Part shown: positions 20,546 to 31,306 of the stretch, piece after piece
How positions within the stretch are numbered: the first letter of the stretch is position 1
Layout of the letters: every line of letters starts with the position of its first letter
Origin: Zhengitettix transpicula
Taxonomy: Eukaryota; Arthropoda; Insecta; Orthoptera; Tetrigidae
NCBI GenBank assembly: GCA_037074705.1
Contig: CM073593.1
Location: 104,493,738 to 104,557,737 of the forward strand
Direction of reading: 5' to 3'
Length of the DNA: 64,000 bases
Program-made: the position numbers and the translations under genes
Notes under the pieces: model-generated
The model's input: the letters and a program-made list of their open reading frames with translations, nothing else
Told to the model about the DNA's origin: nothing
Database searches by the model: none

Positions 20546-21482
20546 CAGTTGACGATATAGTTAAAAAAAATAAGGATTTTACTATGAGAACTACACGTTT
20601 GCATAAAAAAGTGGAATACAACGTTTATAAGTTTTTTTCCTTTCTACGTCATTAAAAATAGTCCTATATTTCTATTTAATTGTCTATAAATTAATATAAA
20701 TGCACTTTTACTTTGAATTATTGTTTTTATGCATCCAGATGGTTTGATGGAGGTTTGAAAACAGCCTAAAGTATTTAATAATTAACACATAATATTACAA
20801 AAAGTATGTTTTGAATTAATAAATCAGTCTTGCTTCAATCTGGTTACTCTTAAGTGAATTTTGTGCCTAGGAACCTCCGTTCAAAAAAACCCTGTGAGAA
20901 TTTAATAACTTGTTTCCTTTTAGTTGTGTTAATTTGGAAAAAACCACTGAAGAATATACAAAAATGTATCGAATCGTTGTCATAATATAAATAAAAAATA
21001 ATGTGTCTGTATGAGGTCATGAGTTGTTATTAGAATAATATTTATCATCGTATTTATCTAATTAAAAATTGTAACATTACTGTATATGAAAATAACATCC
21101 ACGAAACTTTACTTATAATTCTAGAAAATTTATCCTCCGTATAAACCAAATCTTCGTGTTTATCATCACGAGATATCACGAAAAAAGAAGTAATGTATAT
21201 ATATTTTTTGACATCGTCACTGAGACCGTGGATACAGACGGCTTTTACGCCCCCCCCTCCCCCTCGATCACATTTACAAAAACATCCCTAAATCTAAACT
21301 TGAGAAACAAATATTCATTCCCTTTGATTGTTATTTATTGTCCACCTTCCCTAAAACTTCCATTCTTTTGCGTGTCTCAAAGATTTATTTGTTCCGCCTG
21401 TTAGTAGCGGTATTTCTATATTACTTTGGAGAGAAGAGGAGCAAGAGGCGTGGATGGGAGAACAGAGGAAAAGGTGAAAAGA

Positions 21483-21518
<36 letters not shown>

Positions 21519-21863
21519 GTGACAAAGGAAAGAGGGGGGGAAAAAAGGAGCCAGGAATACTGCAGAGGAAATGAAATGCCGCGAAATCGTTGCTTCTTCG
21601 TCTGCCCCCCCCCCCCCCAATAAATAACGCAGTGCAGTTCGAGACACAATGGGTTTGAATATAATACCTGCTGAGGCAATTTCACAAATGTAAACTTTGA
21701 AGTAATTTTATACGAGTAAGCAAAACCCAGGTACGTTTTATTTCCCTTTTGTACGTAACGTGAGAAGTGAACGAAACCACGTTTTTTGCTGACATAAAAG
21801 TAAAAAAACAAATGTTTCAACCGCACTTCTTTACTTTTCAACTAATTACGTTGCTGTGGCTTA
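20546..21863. other. Unique DNA with microsatellites, no gene seen
   Basis: (CT)n then (CA)n lies at about 21483-21519, a G run at 21534-21540 and a C run at 21606-21618. The 98- and 113-codon minus frames cross these low-complexity tracts and are rejected. Confidence 0.55.
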
Positions 21864-22240
21864 ATGATAAATAATTTTTAATAAATTTCTCACGGTTGAG
21901 CAGCAGCAGGAGGTTGAGATGTCTCGATGTTGACGTTATGGCGGCCGTTCTCCGCCGTTGACTTCAGACTGTCGCACCACGTGACGATTTAGGCCTATTT
22001 ATAAGTTCGGACATGCTGCGATCCGATTGGCAGTTGAGGATTGCCTGACAACAGTGACAAGGACACAAGTGTTGCCATGTCGTCAGGCCATTTTCAACGG
22101 CCAATCAGATCGCAGCATGTCCGACGTGGCTCAACAGTCACAAGACAGCAGTGGATCATGGCCGCGGGAACGTCAACATCCAGACATCTCAACCCCTGGT
22201 GCTGCTCAGCAGTGAGTCATTTATTAATAAATTTTCACCG
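21864..22240. repeat. GC-rich foldback (imperfect palindrome)
   Basis: The outer arms match, with TGAGCAGCAGCAGGAGGTTG and GAGATGTCTCGATGTTGACG on the left and CATCCAGACATCTCAACCCC and TGGTGCTGCTCAGCA on the right. The inner arms match almost perfectly: CGGACATGCTGCGATCCGAT against ATCAGATCGCAGCATGTCCG. The innermost part, TTGCCTGACAACAGTGACAA and CTTGTGTCC-type words, folds back again. Only a short loop (ACACAAGTGTTG) remains. Its GC-richness contrasts with AT-rich flanks that are themselves weakly inverted (TTAATAAATTT). No hammerhead-like core was seen. Confidence 0.75.
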
Positions 22241-22500
22241 GGAAAGCTTACATTCATTAATAAATAATTAATTCATTCCCTACTAATTGAATATTTTACT
22301 TGTTCACTTTCTAACCTGAAGCCTTTTTATATTTCAGTTTTATAAATTAATTGTTATTATTTACTTCTGAATGTTCTTCAATGTATTCTTACAGTCCAGT
22401 CACGTTTGAATGGAAATATGTTTCCCCTTTCAATAACAATAATAATTTTTTTGTAAAAAGGACTGTTGACGTAGACGTTGATGAGTAGAAAAAACCAAAA
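22241..22500. other. AT-rich spacer
   Basis: No gene or known repeat seen. Confidence 0.4.
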
Positions 22501-22620
22501 ACAGTCTCCAAGTTTATAATTTTATTAAATAAATAGTCGAAACCTTTCAACTCTTTGTTATAATCATCCTGAATGAACAATAAAAACGATACCACTTATA
22601 TGAAAACATCAAGTTACGAG
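22501..22620 (-). repeat. Penelope-like element 3' region with decayed hammerhead-like words
   Basis: The minus strand reads TTCAGGATGATTATAACAAA, GAGTTGAAAGGTTTCGAC. This has the general CTGATGA...GAAACG order but is decayed. It lies downstream of the GIY-YIG remnant (22900-23340, minus strand), where a Penelope-like element would carry its terminal repeat. Confidence 0.35.
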
Positions 22621-22899
22621 TACTTTGCAACACCTTAAGCATAACATACCTTCTTGTCTTATAATTAAAATCACATTAACTTTTGAAAATATTAGTACCT
22701 ATGGGTACTTAGTCACTACTATAAAACTGTGTTGCTTACTCAACAAGGTCTGTTTTGAAACTGCTCCATTAGGTGGTTCAGTGTGTAGCATTGCAATCGA
22801 AAATTGACACTATAGTATCGATTTATCATATTGTTAATAATTATTTAACTATACACATATAAGAGATTATACATGCTTGTAAACATATACACCTCAACA

Positions 22900-23970
22900 A
22901 AGATGCCTACAATTAATGAAAAACTTACAATTGGTTACAATTTCATATTATCTTTGGATGTTTTACGTATCAATATTTTACATATTGTTTTTTCTATTTC
23001 TAAAACCTTCGTTTCTATTATTAACAATATTGTTTCTGTTTAGATTAATATAAATTGCTTCTGCTATTCTAATATTTTAATATGATTAAAATCGAATTCG
23101 TGGTTAGTCAATTTTGTGTGGGAGGACAGCGCTGCTGTGTTGCTTTTGGCTGTGTTCATGGTGATACAGTCTAGTTTTGATGTTAGTTGCGGTATAACCT
23201 ATATATGTTTTCGGGTAATTGATACATGGGATGCTGTAAACCACATTTGTCTTATACACTGTTTTTCTGTTCTGTCCTTAACATGAGTTTTGTACATGTT
23301 TAACTGGTTTAACGGTTAATTTAACAACATTAATATCATTTTTCTTAAAGGTATCTGTAATTTTAAAGGTCAATTTTTCTATATACGTAAAAGCTGGTTG
23401 TTTTCTGTCAAAGTTTACTGGAGCAGCCGTCGGTATTTCTGGTAATTTGTAATTATCTGTGGTATTAACAACGTCCGTATTATTTATCGATACTGGTTTA
23501 AAATAAGCTTTAATATTAGTTTGCGTAGGATCTTTAAAATTCCCAGTGTCTACAAGTGTTTCTCTGTTTTCAACCACAGCAGTGTCTTCTTCTATAATAT
23601 GCTCCTTGGTAGGTTGAATTTAGTATTACGCCATTTTTTAATATTAATCAACTATAATTGCGATGTAATTTTCTTTGGGGGGGGGGAACTATTTTGGAGT
23701 ATATTAAATGATGTTAGTTTTCAATGTGGCGTGAAAATTCGTATCAGTAATACATATAGCTTTACGTATTAGGTTGGTTGCAACATTAACTATCGTATGT
23801 CTAGGGTGGTTAGAGAAATAATTTAGAATGGTATTGACGGGCAATAGGCTTCTTGTACCAGTTAGTCAGTAAAAGTCCATCGTTATTAATAATGGTCATG
23901 TCCAGAAAATCAATTGTGCTATTGGACATTATTTTCATCGTAAAAAATGTAACAAAAGCAGAGTTAATTT
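22900..23970 (-). pseudogene. Penelope-like retroelement relic: end of reverse transcriptase plus GIY-YIG endonuclease
   Basis: Reading the minus strand downward, 23970-23640 gives TIDFLDMTIINNDGLLLTNW, YKKP and later RKAICITD. This is the thumb region of Penelope reverse transcriptases (INFLD..., W(Y/F)RKP, R...L..). At 23577-23280 a linker frame (FKITDTFKKNDINVV) fits the I...I...K..NI segment. At 23280-22960, TVYKTNVVYSIPC and IGYTATNIKTRLYHHEH match the VYxIPC...YIGxT...R..EH pattern of the GIY-YIG domain, and LPHKI and DFNHIKILE follow. At least two frameshifts and several stops break it, and the N-terminal part of the reverse transcriptase, including the catalytic YxDD, is not recognisable. 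Confidence 0.75.
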
Positions 23971-24205
23971 TTTTTTTTACAAATGAAACAGAATTAACTT
24001 AAAGAAACATCTGGAAAAACCGTATTCGATATTAAAATTTAATGATTCACATATTTTAATTTTAAATATGGGATTATTCAAGGGTTCAGTATGTTTTTTT
24101 AATTTTTTTTTGAATAACGCGTACAAAATGGCGTAAGGTTCTGTTACGATGTCAAAAAAAAAATCAGTATCATCAATATTATGAATGTTAAATTTCTTGA
24201 TAATG
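23971..24205 (-). repeat. Probable 5' part of the Penelope-like relic, unreadable
   Basis: AT-rich, with short minus-strand readings (KFNIHNIDDTD) but no clear reverse-transcriptase motif. AAATTTCTTGATAATGGCGA at about 24189 matches AAATTTCTTGACAACGGTGA at about 19047, tying this flank to foldback F2a. Confidence 0.4.
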
Positions 24206-24555
24206 GCGAGGTAACGTTATTATTTAGATTATTATGGCAGTACATTCTCTGGGAGTAGAAAGGTGACCAAGAAAAAAGTTAAAAAAAAGGCAACGCAAAG
24301 AAAAGGAAACAGAGAAAAAAAACAGCAAGAAAGAGGCAGGTTAAAGAGATGACGTGAAAGAAATTTCGTGTTTTCTTCGCTTGGAGTAAATCTCTACATC
24401 AATTTTTTTCTGATTTTCTAGGACGATCTTTCCCGCCATCTCTTTAACTTGCCTCTGTCTCGCTGTTTTATTTTCTTTCCGTTGCCTTCTTTCACTTTTT
24501 TCTGGCTCACCTACTCCGTGACAATGGAATACCCGAATAATCTAAATAATAATCA
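24206..24555. repeat. Foldback family F2, copy b
   Basis: The left arm (ATTATTTAGATTATTATGGC, GGCAACGCAAAGAAAAGGAA, AGCAAGAAAGAGGCAGGTTA) pairs with the right arm (TAACTTGCCTCTGTCTCGCT, GTTGCCTTCTTTCACTTTTT, ATCTAAATAATAATC). The interior word CTTCGCTTGGAGTAAATCTC matches F2a in reverse complement. It sits at the upstream edge of the Penelope-like relic, as an inverted terminal repeat would. Confidence 0.65.
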
Positions 24556-25828
24556 ATATTATATTTAATAATGAACGAATTTAAAATAAGACTGTCATTG
24601 ACAACTGAGGGAAGAATAATAATTAAGTTCCAACCTCTTTAAAAACTCACTTTCAACCCAACCTCCTCTTTGAACAATAAACAGAGAGAAACAGCTGAGA
24701 AAAGGTTATTAATAATTTGCACGTAAAAAGATAATATATATTTTTTTTAAAAAAAAAGAAACGTTCGTTTAGTGATAACATTGTATCAGCTGGCCAATGA
24801 CGGCATCATCCCTGACAGTAAGTAAAAGTCTCCCGCTGGATTTGGTGACGGAAAAATATTTTTCGGTTTCAAAAGATCATTTTAATTGTAGTATTGTATA
24901 TTATTCATTGAAAATGTATCTGGAAATTTAATTTCATATTTTATATGATGGGAAAAAATGAGAGAAAATATTCGGAGACGGTTCATATTTGTGTTTTTTT
25001 TTATGACTGACAATATATTTGTAATTTAATTATTTTGGTTGGAGTTTAAAAACTACAAAATTGAAACCGAGGATAAGTTCCGGGAATTTCTCTTCGTCGT
25101 CAACCAGAACAACGGTCTTCCTTACAATGGACCGATTAGGACGTGGGTGTATTTGATTCGCCTAATACATTTACACAGGTGCAAGTACACATGCTGGTAT
25201 TACCAGTGTCCACTGGGGGAAGGGGGATAATCCTGCGGCCATTAGGTAAGCCCCCCCTCCCCCTCCTTCGCTGTTGCGATTCTATTCATTACCAAGGTTC
25301 TGTTTGAACGCAGCAGCTTGAAACGTCTTACGAGGATAATGGCCGCTAATGAAACAATTACCGGATTCCTTCCACAGTACACTTGGGGGAGTTCTCAACA
25401 CACGCCTCAAGATAGCAGCACGAAATAATATTTATTTACAAAGAGTTTATCGTTAATGCGAGAGTGTTAAAGCAGAGCCACTCAGTATTTGATGAATGTT
25501 ACTAAACGTCTGGCCAAAATAATTATCTACTCGAGACGGTAAATGTTTCGACCGTTTTGTTTTCAAAAATATAATAAAGTCAACTCTAAAAAATATTGTC
25601 TAAATAACACTAAGCTTCAGAGTCGGAAGAAACGTTTTTTTAACGCTGATTAAAGATTGGGAATTAACTTTATTTTAAACAATAGGATGTCATATGAAAC
25701 TATGTCAGAAAAAGTTGCCCTAAGGAAATAATGTAATTAAATTATCAGGTGTGTACAATGTAATTAAATCTCGGTGACGTAATAGGTATACACACAATTT
25801 AATACCTGAATAGGAAAGATAGCATATA
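24556..25828. other. Unique DNA, no gene seen
   Basis: A GC-balanced pocket at 25050-25420 includes G and C runs. The 63-codon plus frame there has no recognisable domain. Confidence 0.5.
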
Positions 25829-25997
25829 CAGACAAAAAAAGGGTAATATAAATACCACACAACGTTCCTTTCGTCAGGTGCTAAGAAGAGCCTAGAGCAC
25901 ACAACTGCACTGACGAAAGGTACAAGGATCCCAGAAACGTTGTGTGGTATTTATATTACCCTTTATTTGTCTGTATTGACTGTCTTTCTCATTCATT
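25829..25997. repeat. K1 palindromic element, compact copy
   Basis: The left half (TACAGACAAAAAAAGGGTAA, ATAAATACCACACAACGTTC, CTTTCGTCAGGTGCTAAGAA) and the right half (CTGACGAAAGGTACAAGGAT, AACGTTGTGTGGTATTTATA, TTTGTCTGTA) are inverted. The centre is almost gone, so the two halves nearly abut. Confidence 0.8.
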
Positions 25998-26367
25998 ATA
26001 ACAAAAGTTATTACCGAACGAAATAAAAGTCACCACAGCGACCATCCGAATCGTCAGTGAACAGAGAAACTCATCAAATCAGTCTCCCGACTAGAATAAT
26101 AATAAAAAAGATTTCCCATACATAGTCGCTGATAACCAGAGGTGTTGATGCCACTGTAAAAAAAAATAATATAATAATAACAATAATAACTATGTCTGTG
26201 GAACCGAAAGAGACAAAATTAAAATAAAATAAAAACGCCTTTTCCGTGGCTTCCTCTTAACATTTCATCAGCAAAAATGGGGTAATTTAATCAATCAATT
26301 TATATCTACATATATTTGACAAATGGAATACGTGATTTTTTTTGGCTACGGAAACAATCTTATCTTA
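25998..26367. other. AT-rich spacer
   Basis: No gene seen. Short ATA repeats lie near 26165-26190. Confidence 0.4.
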
Positions 26368-27145
26368 TCTATATATATAAAAATGAATTGCTGTTCGTTA
26401 GTCTCACTAAAACTCGAGAACGGCTGAACGGATTTATCTTATCTTAGTCTTGAAATGTTCGTGGAGGTCTAGAGAAGGTTTAAAAGGCAAGAAAAAATCG
26501 AATAATTTCCGGGAAAACCCTAAAAACAGCCCTTTTCTATTTCCCATACAAACGTTTTCTAAATAAAATACAAATCTACACCAGTCGAGCAATTTTCACC
26601 AAATTTTGTACACGTGTTCTTTGCGACCAGGAAACAAACACTGTCTGGGTGAGACGCGTCTTCCACCCCCAGAAGCGGGGGTGGAAATATGTAAACATAC
26701 TAAAACAGCCGATATTTGAGTCGGATAAATATTTTTAGGGGTCAAATATATTGATAGTGTTTCTACCAATGCTATCTGAATACAATTTTCATCCCCTACG
26801 CCCTGTGAAAAGGACACCCTTCGGGTTTGGGGTGGAGATGCTTTACATTAAAATAACGCGAATACAACCGAGATTGGAGTCAAATCAAAGGTTATGGAAG
26901 TCACTGTGTTTAGTTACGACATTCAAATCGGCATTTACCCCTCAGATGCAGGGGTAGCGGGGTGAAAATTTTAGATCATGCAAACACGGCAGATATTTGC
27001 GTTGAAGAAATATTTTTCAGAGTTAATTATAATGATTAGGGTTCGAGTAGCGTTACATAAAAATTGCGCAAAAGCAGCCGAAATTGGAGTCATATCGGGG
27101 GTTATAGATAAATGACATCTCGGGTAACGCCGGGCACCCTCTAGT
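26368..27145 (+). mobile_element. Non-autonomous Helitron-like element
   Basis: The 5' end TCTATATATATAAAAATGAA, followed by ACTCGAGAACGGCTGAACGG, is the well-known start of many arthropod Helitrons. The 3' end CGGGTAACGCCGGGCACC then CTCTAGT gives the CTAG terminus, preceded by a GC-rich word. The interior holds a repeated motif (AGCCGAAATTGGAGTCATAT and ACCGAGATTGGAGTCAAATC). There is no Rep/helicase coding. Length is about 777 bp. Confidence 0.75.
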
Positions 27146-27455
27146 CCATTATAAAAATTAATTCCCCTGCCCCTATTCCGAAAATTGTGTACCTGTCAAT
27201 TTATTATGATTATATAATATATGGTATTTATGAAATCCAAAAAATAAGTACCAACTAAACAGATAATTGTAAGCCTGTTGTGATCTTAGCTGCATGAAAA
27301 TATTACCCCCTTTAAAACAGACAAATAATAAATAAGAAAAAGAGTTGAAAGATGTGGACACACTTTTTGTTAAATATTTTCCTATTCGTTATTTTCAATC
27401 AGACGTAAATTTTTTCATTTTAATAATTTAATTGCAATGATATTCTTTATAAGAT
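27146..27455. other. AT-rich spacer
   Basis: It contains the word TTTTCAATCAGACGTAAATT, also seen in the K1 flanks. No gene seen. Confidence 0.4.
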
Positions 27456-27595
27456 TTTTTAGATGAATATGGTTTGACTAACCGAAAGCTCCGGATGGAC
27501 TAGTTTAAAAACCTGACATTTTAACGTAATTTACGTTGAAATAAATTTTTTATACGTGCCTGTGATTCAAATAGGCTTTAATAATTTATAATGTA
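27456..27595 (+). repeat. Family F4, single arm
   Basis: AGATGAATATGGTTTGACTA, ACCGAAAGCTCCGG, CCTGACATTTTAACGTAATT, TGTGATTCAAATAGGCTTTA match the right arm of the F4 foldback at 28800-29272. Between GATGA and GAAA, GGTT pairs with AACC, so the hammerhead-like order is present here too. Confidence 0.6.
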
Positions 27596-27759
27596 ATGCA
27601 TACAGTCCTTTATCGTTTTTATTAAACAAATGTTTTTCATTTTCCCATGTCGTATATCACTTTTGGATTCGTATGACGACAGTTTAGAAAATTTGTAATA
27701 TTGTTTAGAAACATAGGATGGAGGAAACGAATAATTAGTTTTATTTTTTCTTCTTGTAG
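27596..27759. other. AT-rich spacer
   Basis: Nothing recognised. Confidence 0.35.
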
Positions 27760-28020
27760 GCGTAATAAGAGCGGAAATGGAGAAGGCAATGTTAGATTCC
27801 TCTAAACACCTCGCATTTGGCGTGTAATTACGGTAGTGGATATTGGATTGGGTGCAATTAATTAAATCTAGATGAATCAGCGCAGCTGACGAGGCAATTA
27901 TCTCAATCAGGGGGGGCCCTCACTTGTCAGCAATTAGTTGTCATTGAGGGTGCAGTGTTTAGCGTCTGCTTCTCCTATTGTATAAGGGGGTTGTGTTTCC
28001 GCGAGAGAACAGACGGACCC
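27760..28020. other. Candidate conserved non-coding element
   Basis: Complex, non-repetitive sequence with several homeodomain-type TAAT cores (GTGTAATTACGG, GGTGCAATTAATTAAATC, GTCAGCAATTAGTTGTC). Composition is balanced and it has no open frame. Dense TAATTA sites are typical of developmental enhancers. This is composition and motif inference only. Confidence 0.3.
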
Positions 28021-28299
28021 GTTGATCGGATATGTTCCTGTTTTAGTTAATAATTATCGTCATGTATTCAAAGTGCCTCGTAGGTTTCAGCCGTACGTCT
28101 CCTTTAACGCGGCCTCCCACAGTACACTATTACGTCATACAGCTCAATTCTTGGGATAAACTTCTCCCTAATCACTGTTTTCTCTTAAACTAATTTTTAC
28201 ACTACAATTTTTTCAGTACTATTCTCAATAATTAATATCTGTATTCTAGGTCAAGGTTGTTTTTAAATTTAATCTTTAAAAAATTAGTAACTGTAAATA
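28021..28299. other. Unique spacer
   Basis: No gene seen. Confidence 0.35.
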
Positions 28300-28475
28300 T
28301 AAGTGTTGAAAAACTTTCTTTTGTGAAACTGAATTAATATTCATGCATATTATATGTAATTTGTCTATTGTATTTAGAAACTTATTTATTATCTATGTAC
28401 TTACTTATGTAACATTTATGACGAATCCTATTTCCTCATAAGGGTGCTAATGGAGAATAAATCAATCCATCAATC
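28300..28475 (+). repeat. Family T dispersed repeat
   Basis: It ends in CCTATTTCCTCATAAGGGTG, CTAATGGAGAATAAATCAAT, the family's 3' block (CCTCATACGAGGACTAATGG then an AATAAA-rich tail). The tail position and AAATA-rich end suggest a retroposed short repeat. Confidence 0.5.
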
Positions 28476-28799
28476 TACAAAATTTTTACTCAAAGACGTA
28501 AGATTTTTCAGACCTAAACAAAATTGTACTGGGGTCTTACTGTAGTTATATATGAAATAGTATTACAATTTTAATCATATTGGTAAAAAAAATATTTTTA
28601 AATGTCTTTATAATATTATTTGTCACTAATTTGACTTGCCACTTTAATTTCTTTCGTCATTTGTAACGAAGGAAGTAATTTTGTTTTCATAATTATCCTC
28701 AAAACCTACTGAGATACGTTATAAATATTAAATTGATATTGATATCTATAATTATTTTATTCTTGTTTGATAAAAACAATAAGGGGCTGTATGTATAAA
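28476..28799. other. AT-rich spacer
   Basis: Nothing recognised. Confidence 0.35.
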
Positions 28800-29272
28800 T
28801 TATTAATAATATAGTCGATTAAACCCTTACTTCAATACAGTCACATATAATTTTTTTTAAAATTTAAATTACATTAAAGTGTCATGATATTAAACAGATC
28901 GTCAGGAGCTTTCGGTTTTTATTAATCATATTCATCTGGTAATTATATTACAATGTATATTTTAGGCCCACGTTTTTGACATGTTTATAACACAACCTAT
29001 TATTTGCAATAGGGTAATATGTTTGATTTTCAATGGCCAAGCTCCTAATCCTAACCTATAGAGAATAATAGGATGTGATATAAACTTGTCAAAAATGTAG
29101 TCCCTAAAGAATTTTTTTAAAATTAAATTAGCGGATGAATATCGTCAGTAAAAACGGAAAGCTCCTGACGATCTGTTTAATATCTTGACATTTTAATGTA
29201 ATTTAGATTCAAAAAATTTATATGTTCTGTGTTCAATTAAGGGTTTAATCAATTATAGTATTAGTAAGTCTC
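28800..29272. repeat. Foldback family F4, full copy with about 140-bp arms
   Basis: Left arm 28801-28945: GATTAAACCCTTACTTCAAT, AAATTACATTAAAGTGTCAT, ATTAAACAGATCGTCAGGAG, CTTTCGG. Right arm 29127-29270 is the reverse complement: GGAAAGCTCCTGACGATCTG, GACATTTTAATGTAATTTAG, GTTCAATTAAGGGTTTAATC. A second, shorter inversion lies inside (GTTTTTGACATGTTTATAAC and GATATAAACTTGTCAAAAAT). No open frame. Single-arm relatives are at 27456-27595 and 57378-57525. Confidence 0.8.
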
Positions 29273-30019
29273 TCTTCTTTTTTTTTGTAGAGCAATTACA
29301 GTATGTTCTGTGAATTCCTTCACTGTCTAAGTGCATCCACTTTGTTGACATTTTAATATAATCAACACTTCTCGATAATCGTCAACAGATTTTTTTTTTA
29401 AAAAAATGTGTTCATAAAAAGGAAACTGTAATTTTAATAGTAAAAAAAATTATGAGTGATTTTAAAACTAGTAACGGGATCCTTTGAACAACTAATATTA
29501 CAAAAAAAACAATCCCTGTTTTAGGAATCAAAATAACATTCTTGGTTAAGCATCCTTATCCAAAAAGAAAAAAATCATTTTAAATAAATGTAAGTTATTA
29601 GATTACCTGAAGGGAAAGAAAAAAAGGAAGGGGGATTACATAAACATAATTAAAAAGGATCCAAATTAATATTTTCATTTTTTTCCATGAAAATGAAAAT
29701 TTAATTAACATAATTGCAAGGAAACAAGTGAATTTATGAAGAAAAATGTGTTATAAAATGTAAAAATGTCACAAAATGAAAGTTCTTTTAATTAACACAA
29801 GTAAACTAATAACCTTAAGTGTGTTACATATTATATGTTAAATTAATAAATTAAAAAGCAAATGAGGAAGGTCGTGAAAATCCTATAAATACTTGCACTA
29901 TAATTTATTAAATATATTATCTCTAACAGCGTTAATCCATATTTTTATAAAAAAAATATCATTCTGCCGCTCCTAGTTTAATTGCTGTCAGGATATCCAT
30001 AATTTTCATGGTAAATTAG

Positions 30020-30024
<5 letters not shown>
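29273..30024. other. AT-rich unique DNA
   Basis: No gene or known repeat seen. Confidence 0.45.

Positions 30025-30060
<36 letters not shown>
30025..30060. repeat. (TA)n microsatellite
   Basis: About 17 TA dinucleotides directly upstream of a family S copy. Confidence 0.9.
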
Positions 30061-30061
<1 letters not shown>

Positions 30062-30598
30062 TACCGGGACCCTGGCGAGGTATGCTCTCTCGCAGGCAGA
30101 ACCTTGTAGGAGAGATACGAAGGGGCTACCTTTGGGGATGCCTTTTCCTCACCGTTTTTGAACCAAGGTTCCCACAAGCCGAGGCTCCTTGGACTGTTCT
30201 GAGAGGTGTATGTTCCGGGGTCACAGACCTTGGGCATGCGGAAAGAGTTGTCCGCTATTCCCATTGGAATAGTCGGCCAGCTGCCTCCTAAACTGGTCGA
30301 GGCACGGAGAAGGGAATGCTGCGTCCCCACACCAAACTCTTCTCCCGCTATCGGAAGGGCGTGGTACAAGTACCCAATGCCCGACCTACCCGATGCAGGT
30401 TTTTCTAGGGTTTTCCCAGCATCACTTTAAGGTGAATGCCGGGTAGGATCCTTAAAATATAGCCCGGGGCCCTAGTTAACCCTTGGCTACCTTCCTCTAC
30501 CATTCTGCATCCCGCTTTTCAAATCCCTTCCTATGCTATTAAAGGGGAGTTGCCACCATGTGGATTACCCTCATGTAGCCTGTTGCCCTAAAAAAAGG
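30062..30598 (+). mobile_element. Family S SINE-like retroposon, near full length
   Basis: It runs from a decayed 5' hairpin (GCGAGGTATGCTCTCTCGCA) and CAGAACCTTGTAGGAGAGAT through all family landmarks to CCTCATGTAGCCTGTTGCCC and A7 (tail type A). At about 535 bp it is one of the best full-length references in the window. It inserted next to a TA microsatellite. Overlapping frames on both strands (69-102 codons) are repeat-derived. Confidence 0.9.
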
Positions 30599-31190
30599 CT
30601 AATATATTTTATATGAAGACATATACTTTGTCTTTATTAAATCCTTAACTGTCTATAAAAATTCTTCATAACTGAAATAAGTTATTAAACATATTTAATT
30701 CACAACACAATAACGCTTAATATCATGGAAAACGGCATGAAGAGGCTACACATGAGTAGAGTAACGGCTTGTGTCTTGTTAATTAAGGCTTTTATGATTA
30801 ATATATCTTCTAATTATATAACATGTCAAATAAAATATTCGGATTAAGTTACAGAAACTAAACATATTACTTGGTTTCTCACTTGAAGTTTAATTACATT
30901 TACTCTACTTCGCAATACTCTGAAATTTTATTTTTTTATTATTTAGAATGTTAAATATACTGGTGTAAATGGTGTGTTTAGAGGCCATCAACTGGCCTCG
31001 ATTTTTGTTTAATTTTGAATCTCTCGCAATGTAAAATTTGGCAAATACAAAGAAAAATTATTAATTCATAACTAGTAAAAAAAAATCATTCTTCAGAGAA
31101 CTTTATAAAAATTCAAATATTTATTTAGAGTATCACACATGTTAAATTATTAATTCAATAACAGAAGAAATAGTTTTAAGGCTAATAAGG
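30599..31190. other. AT-rich unique DNA
   Basis: No gene seen. Confidence 0.45.
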
Positions 31191-31306
31191 GAAGGCCATG
31201 GGTTCGACTCGCGGTCCGGTCGAGATTTTTTTCCCTTCCATATCCATTAATTACAATATTATTTCACCTGACGAAGATGGCGTTGTCAGCCATGGAAACG
31301 TTGTGC
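31191..31306 (+). repeat. Dispersed fragment: tRNA-like B-box word plus hammerhead-like core
   Basis: CATGGGTTCGACTCGCGGTC then CGGTCGAG is a near-perfect tRNA-type B box (GGTTCGANTCC). About 60 bp later is CCTGACGAAG, ATGGC, GTTGTCA, GCCAT, GGAAACGTTG, a hammerhead-like core with a 5-bp stem II flanked by unpaired purines. The same pairing of words recurs at 5757-5870 and 45375-45605. It could be part of a tRNA-derived SINE or of a Penelope-type terminal repeat. Confidence 0.45.

Noticed and set aside
23765..23790. TTAGGTTGGTTGCAAC resembling a mariner terminal repeat
   Set aside because: It lies inside the Penelope-like reverse-transcriptase reading (it encodes part of VATNLIR on the minus strand) and has no inverted partner.
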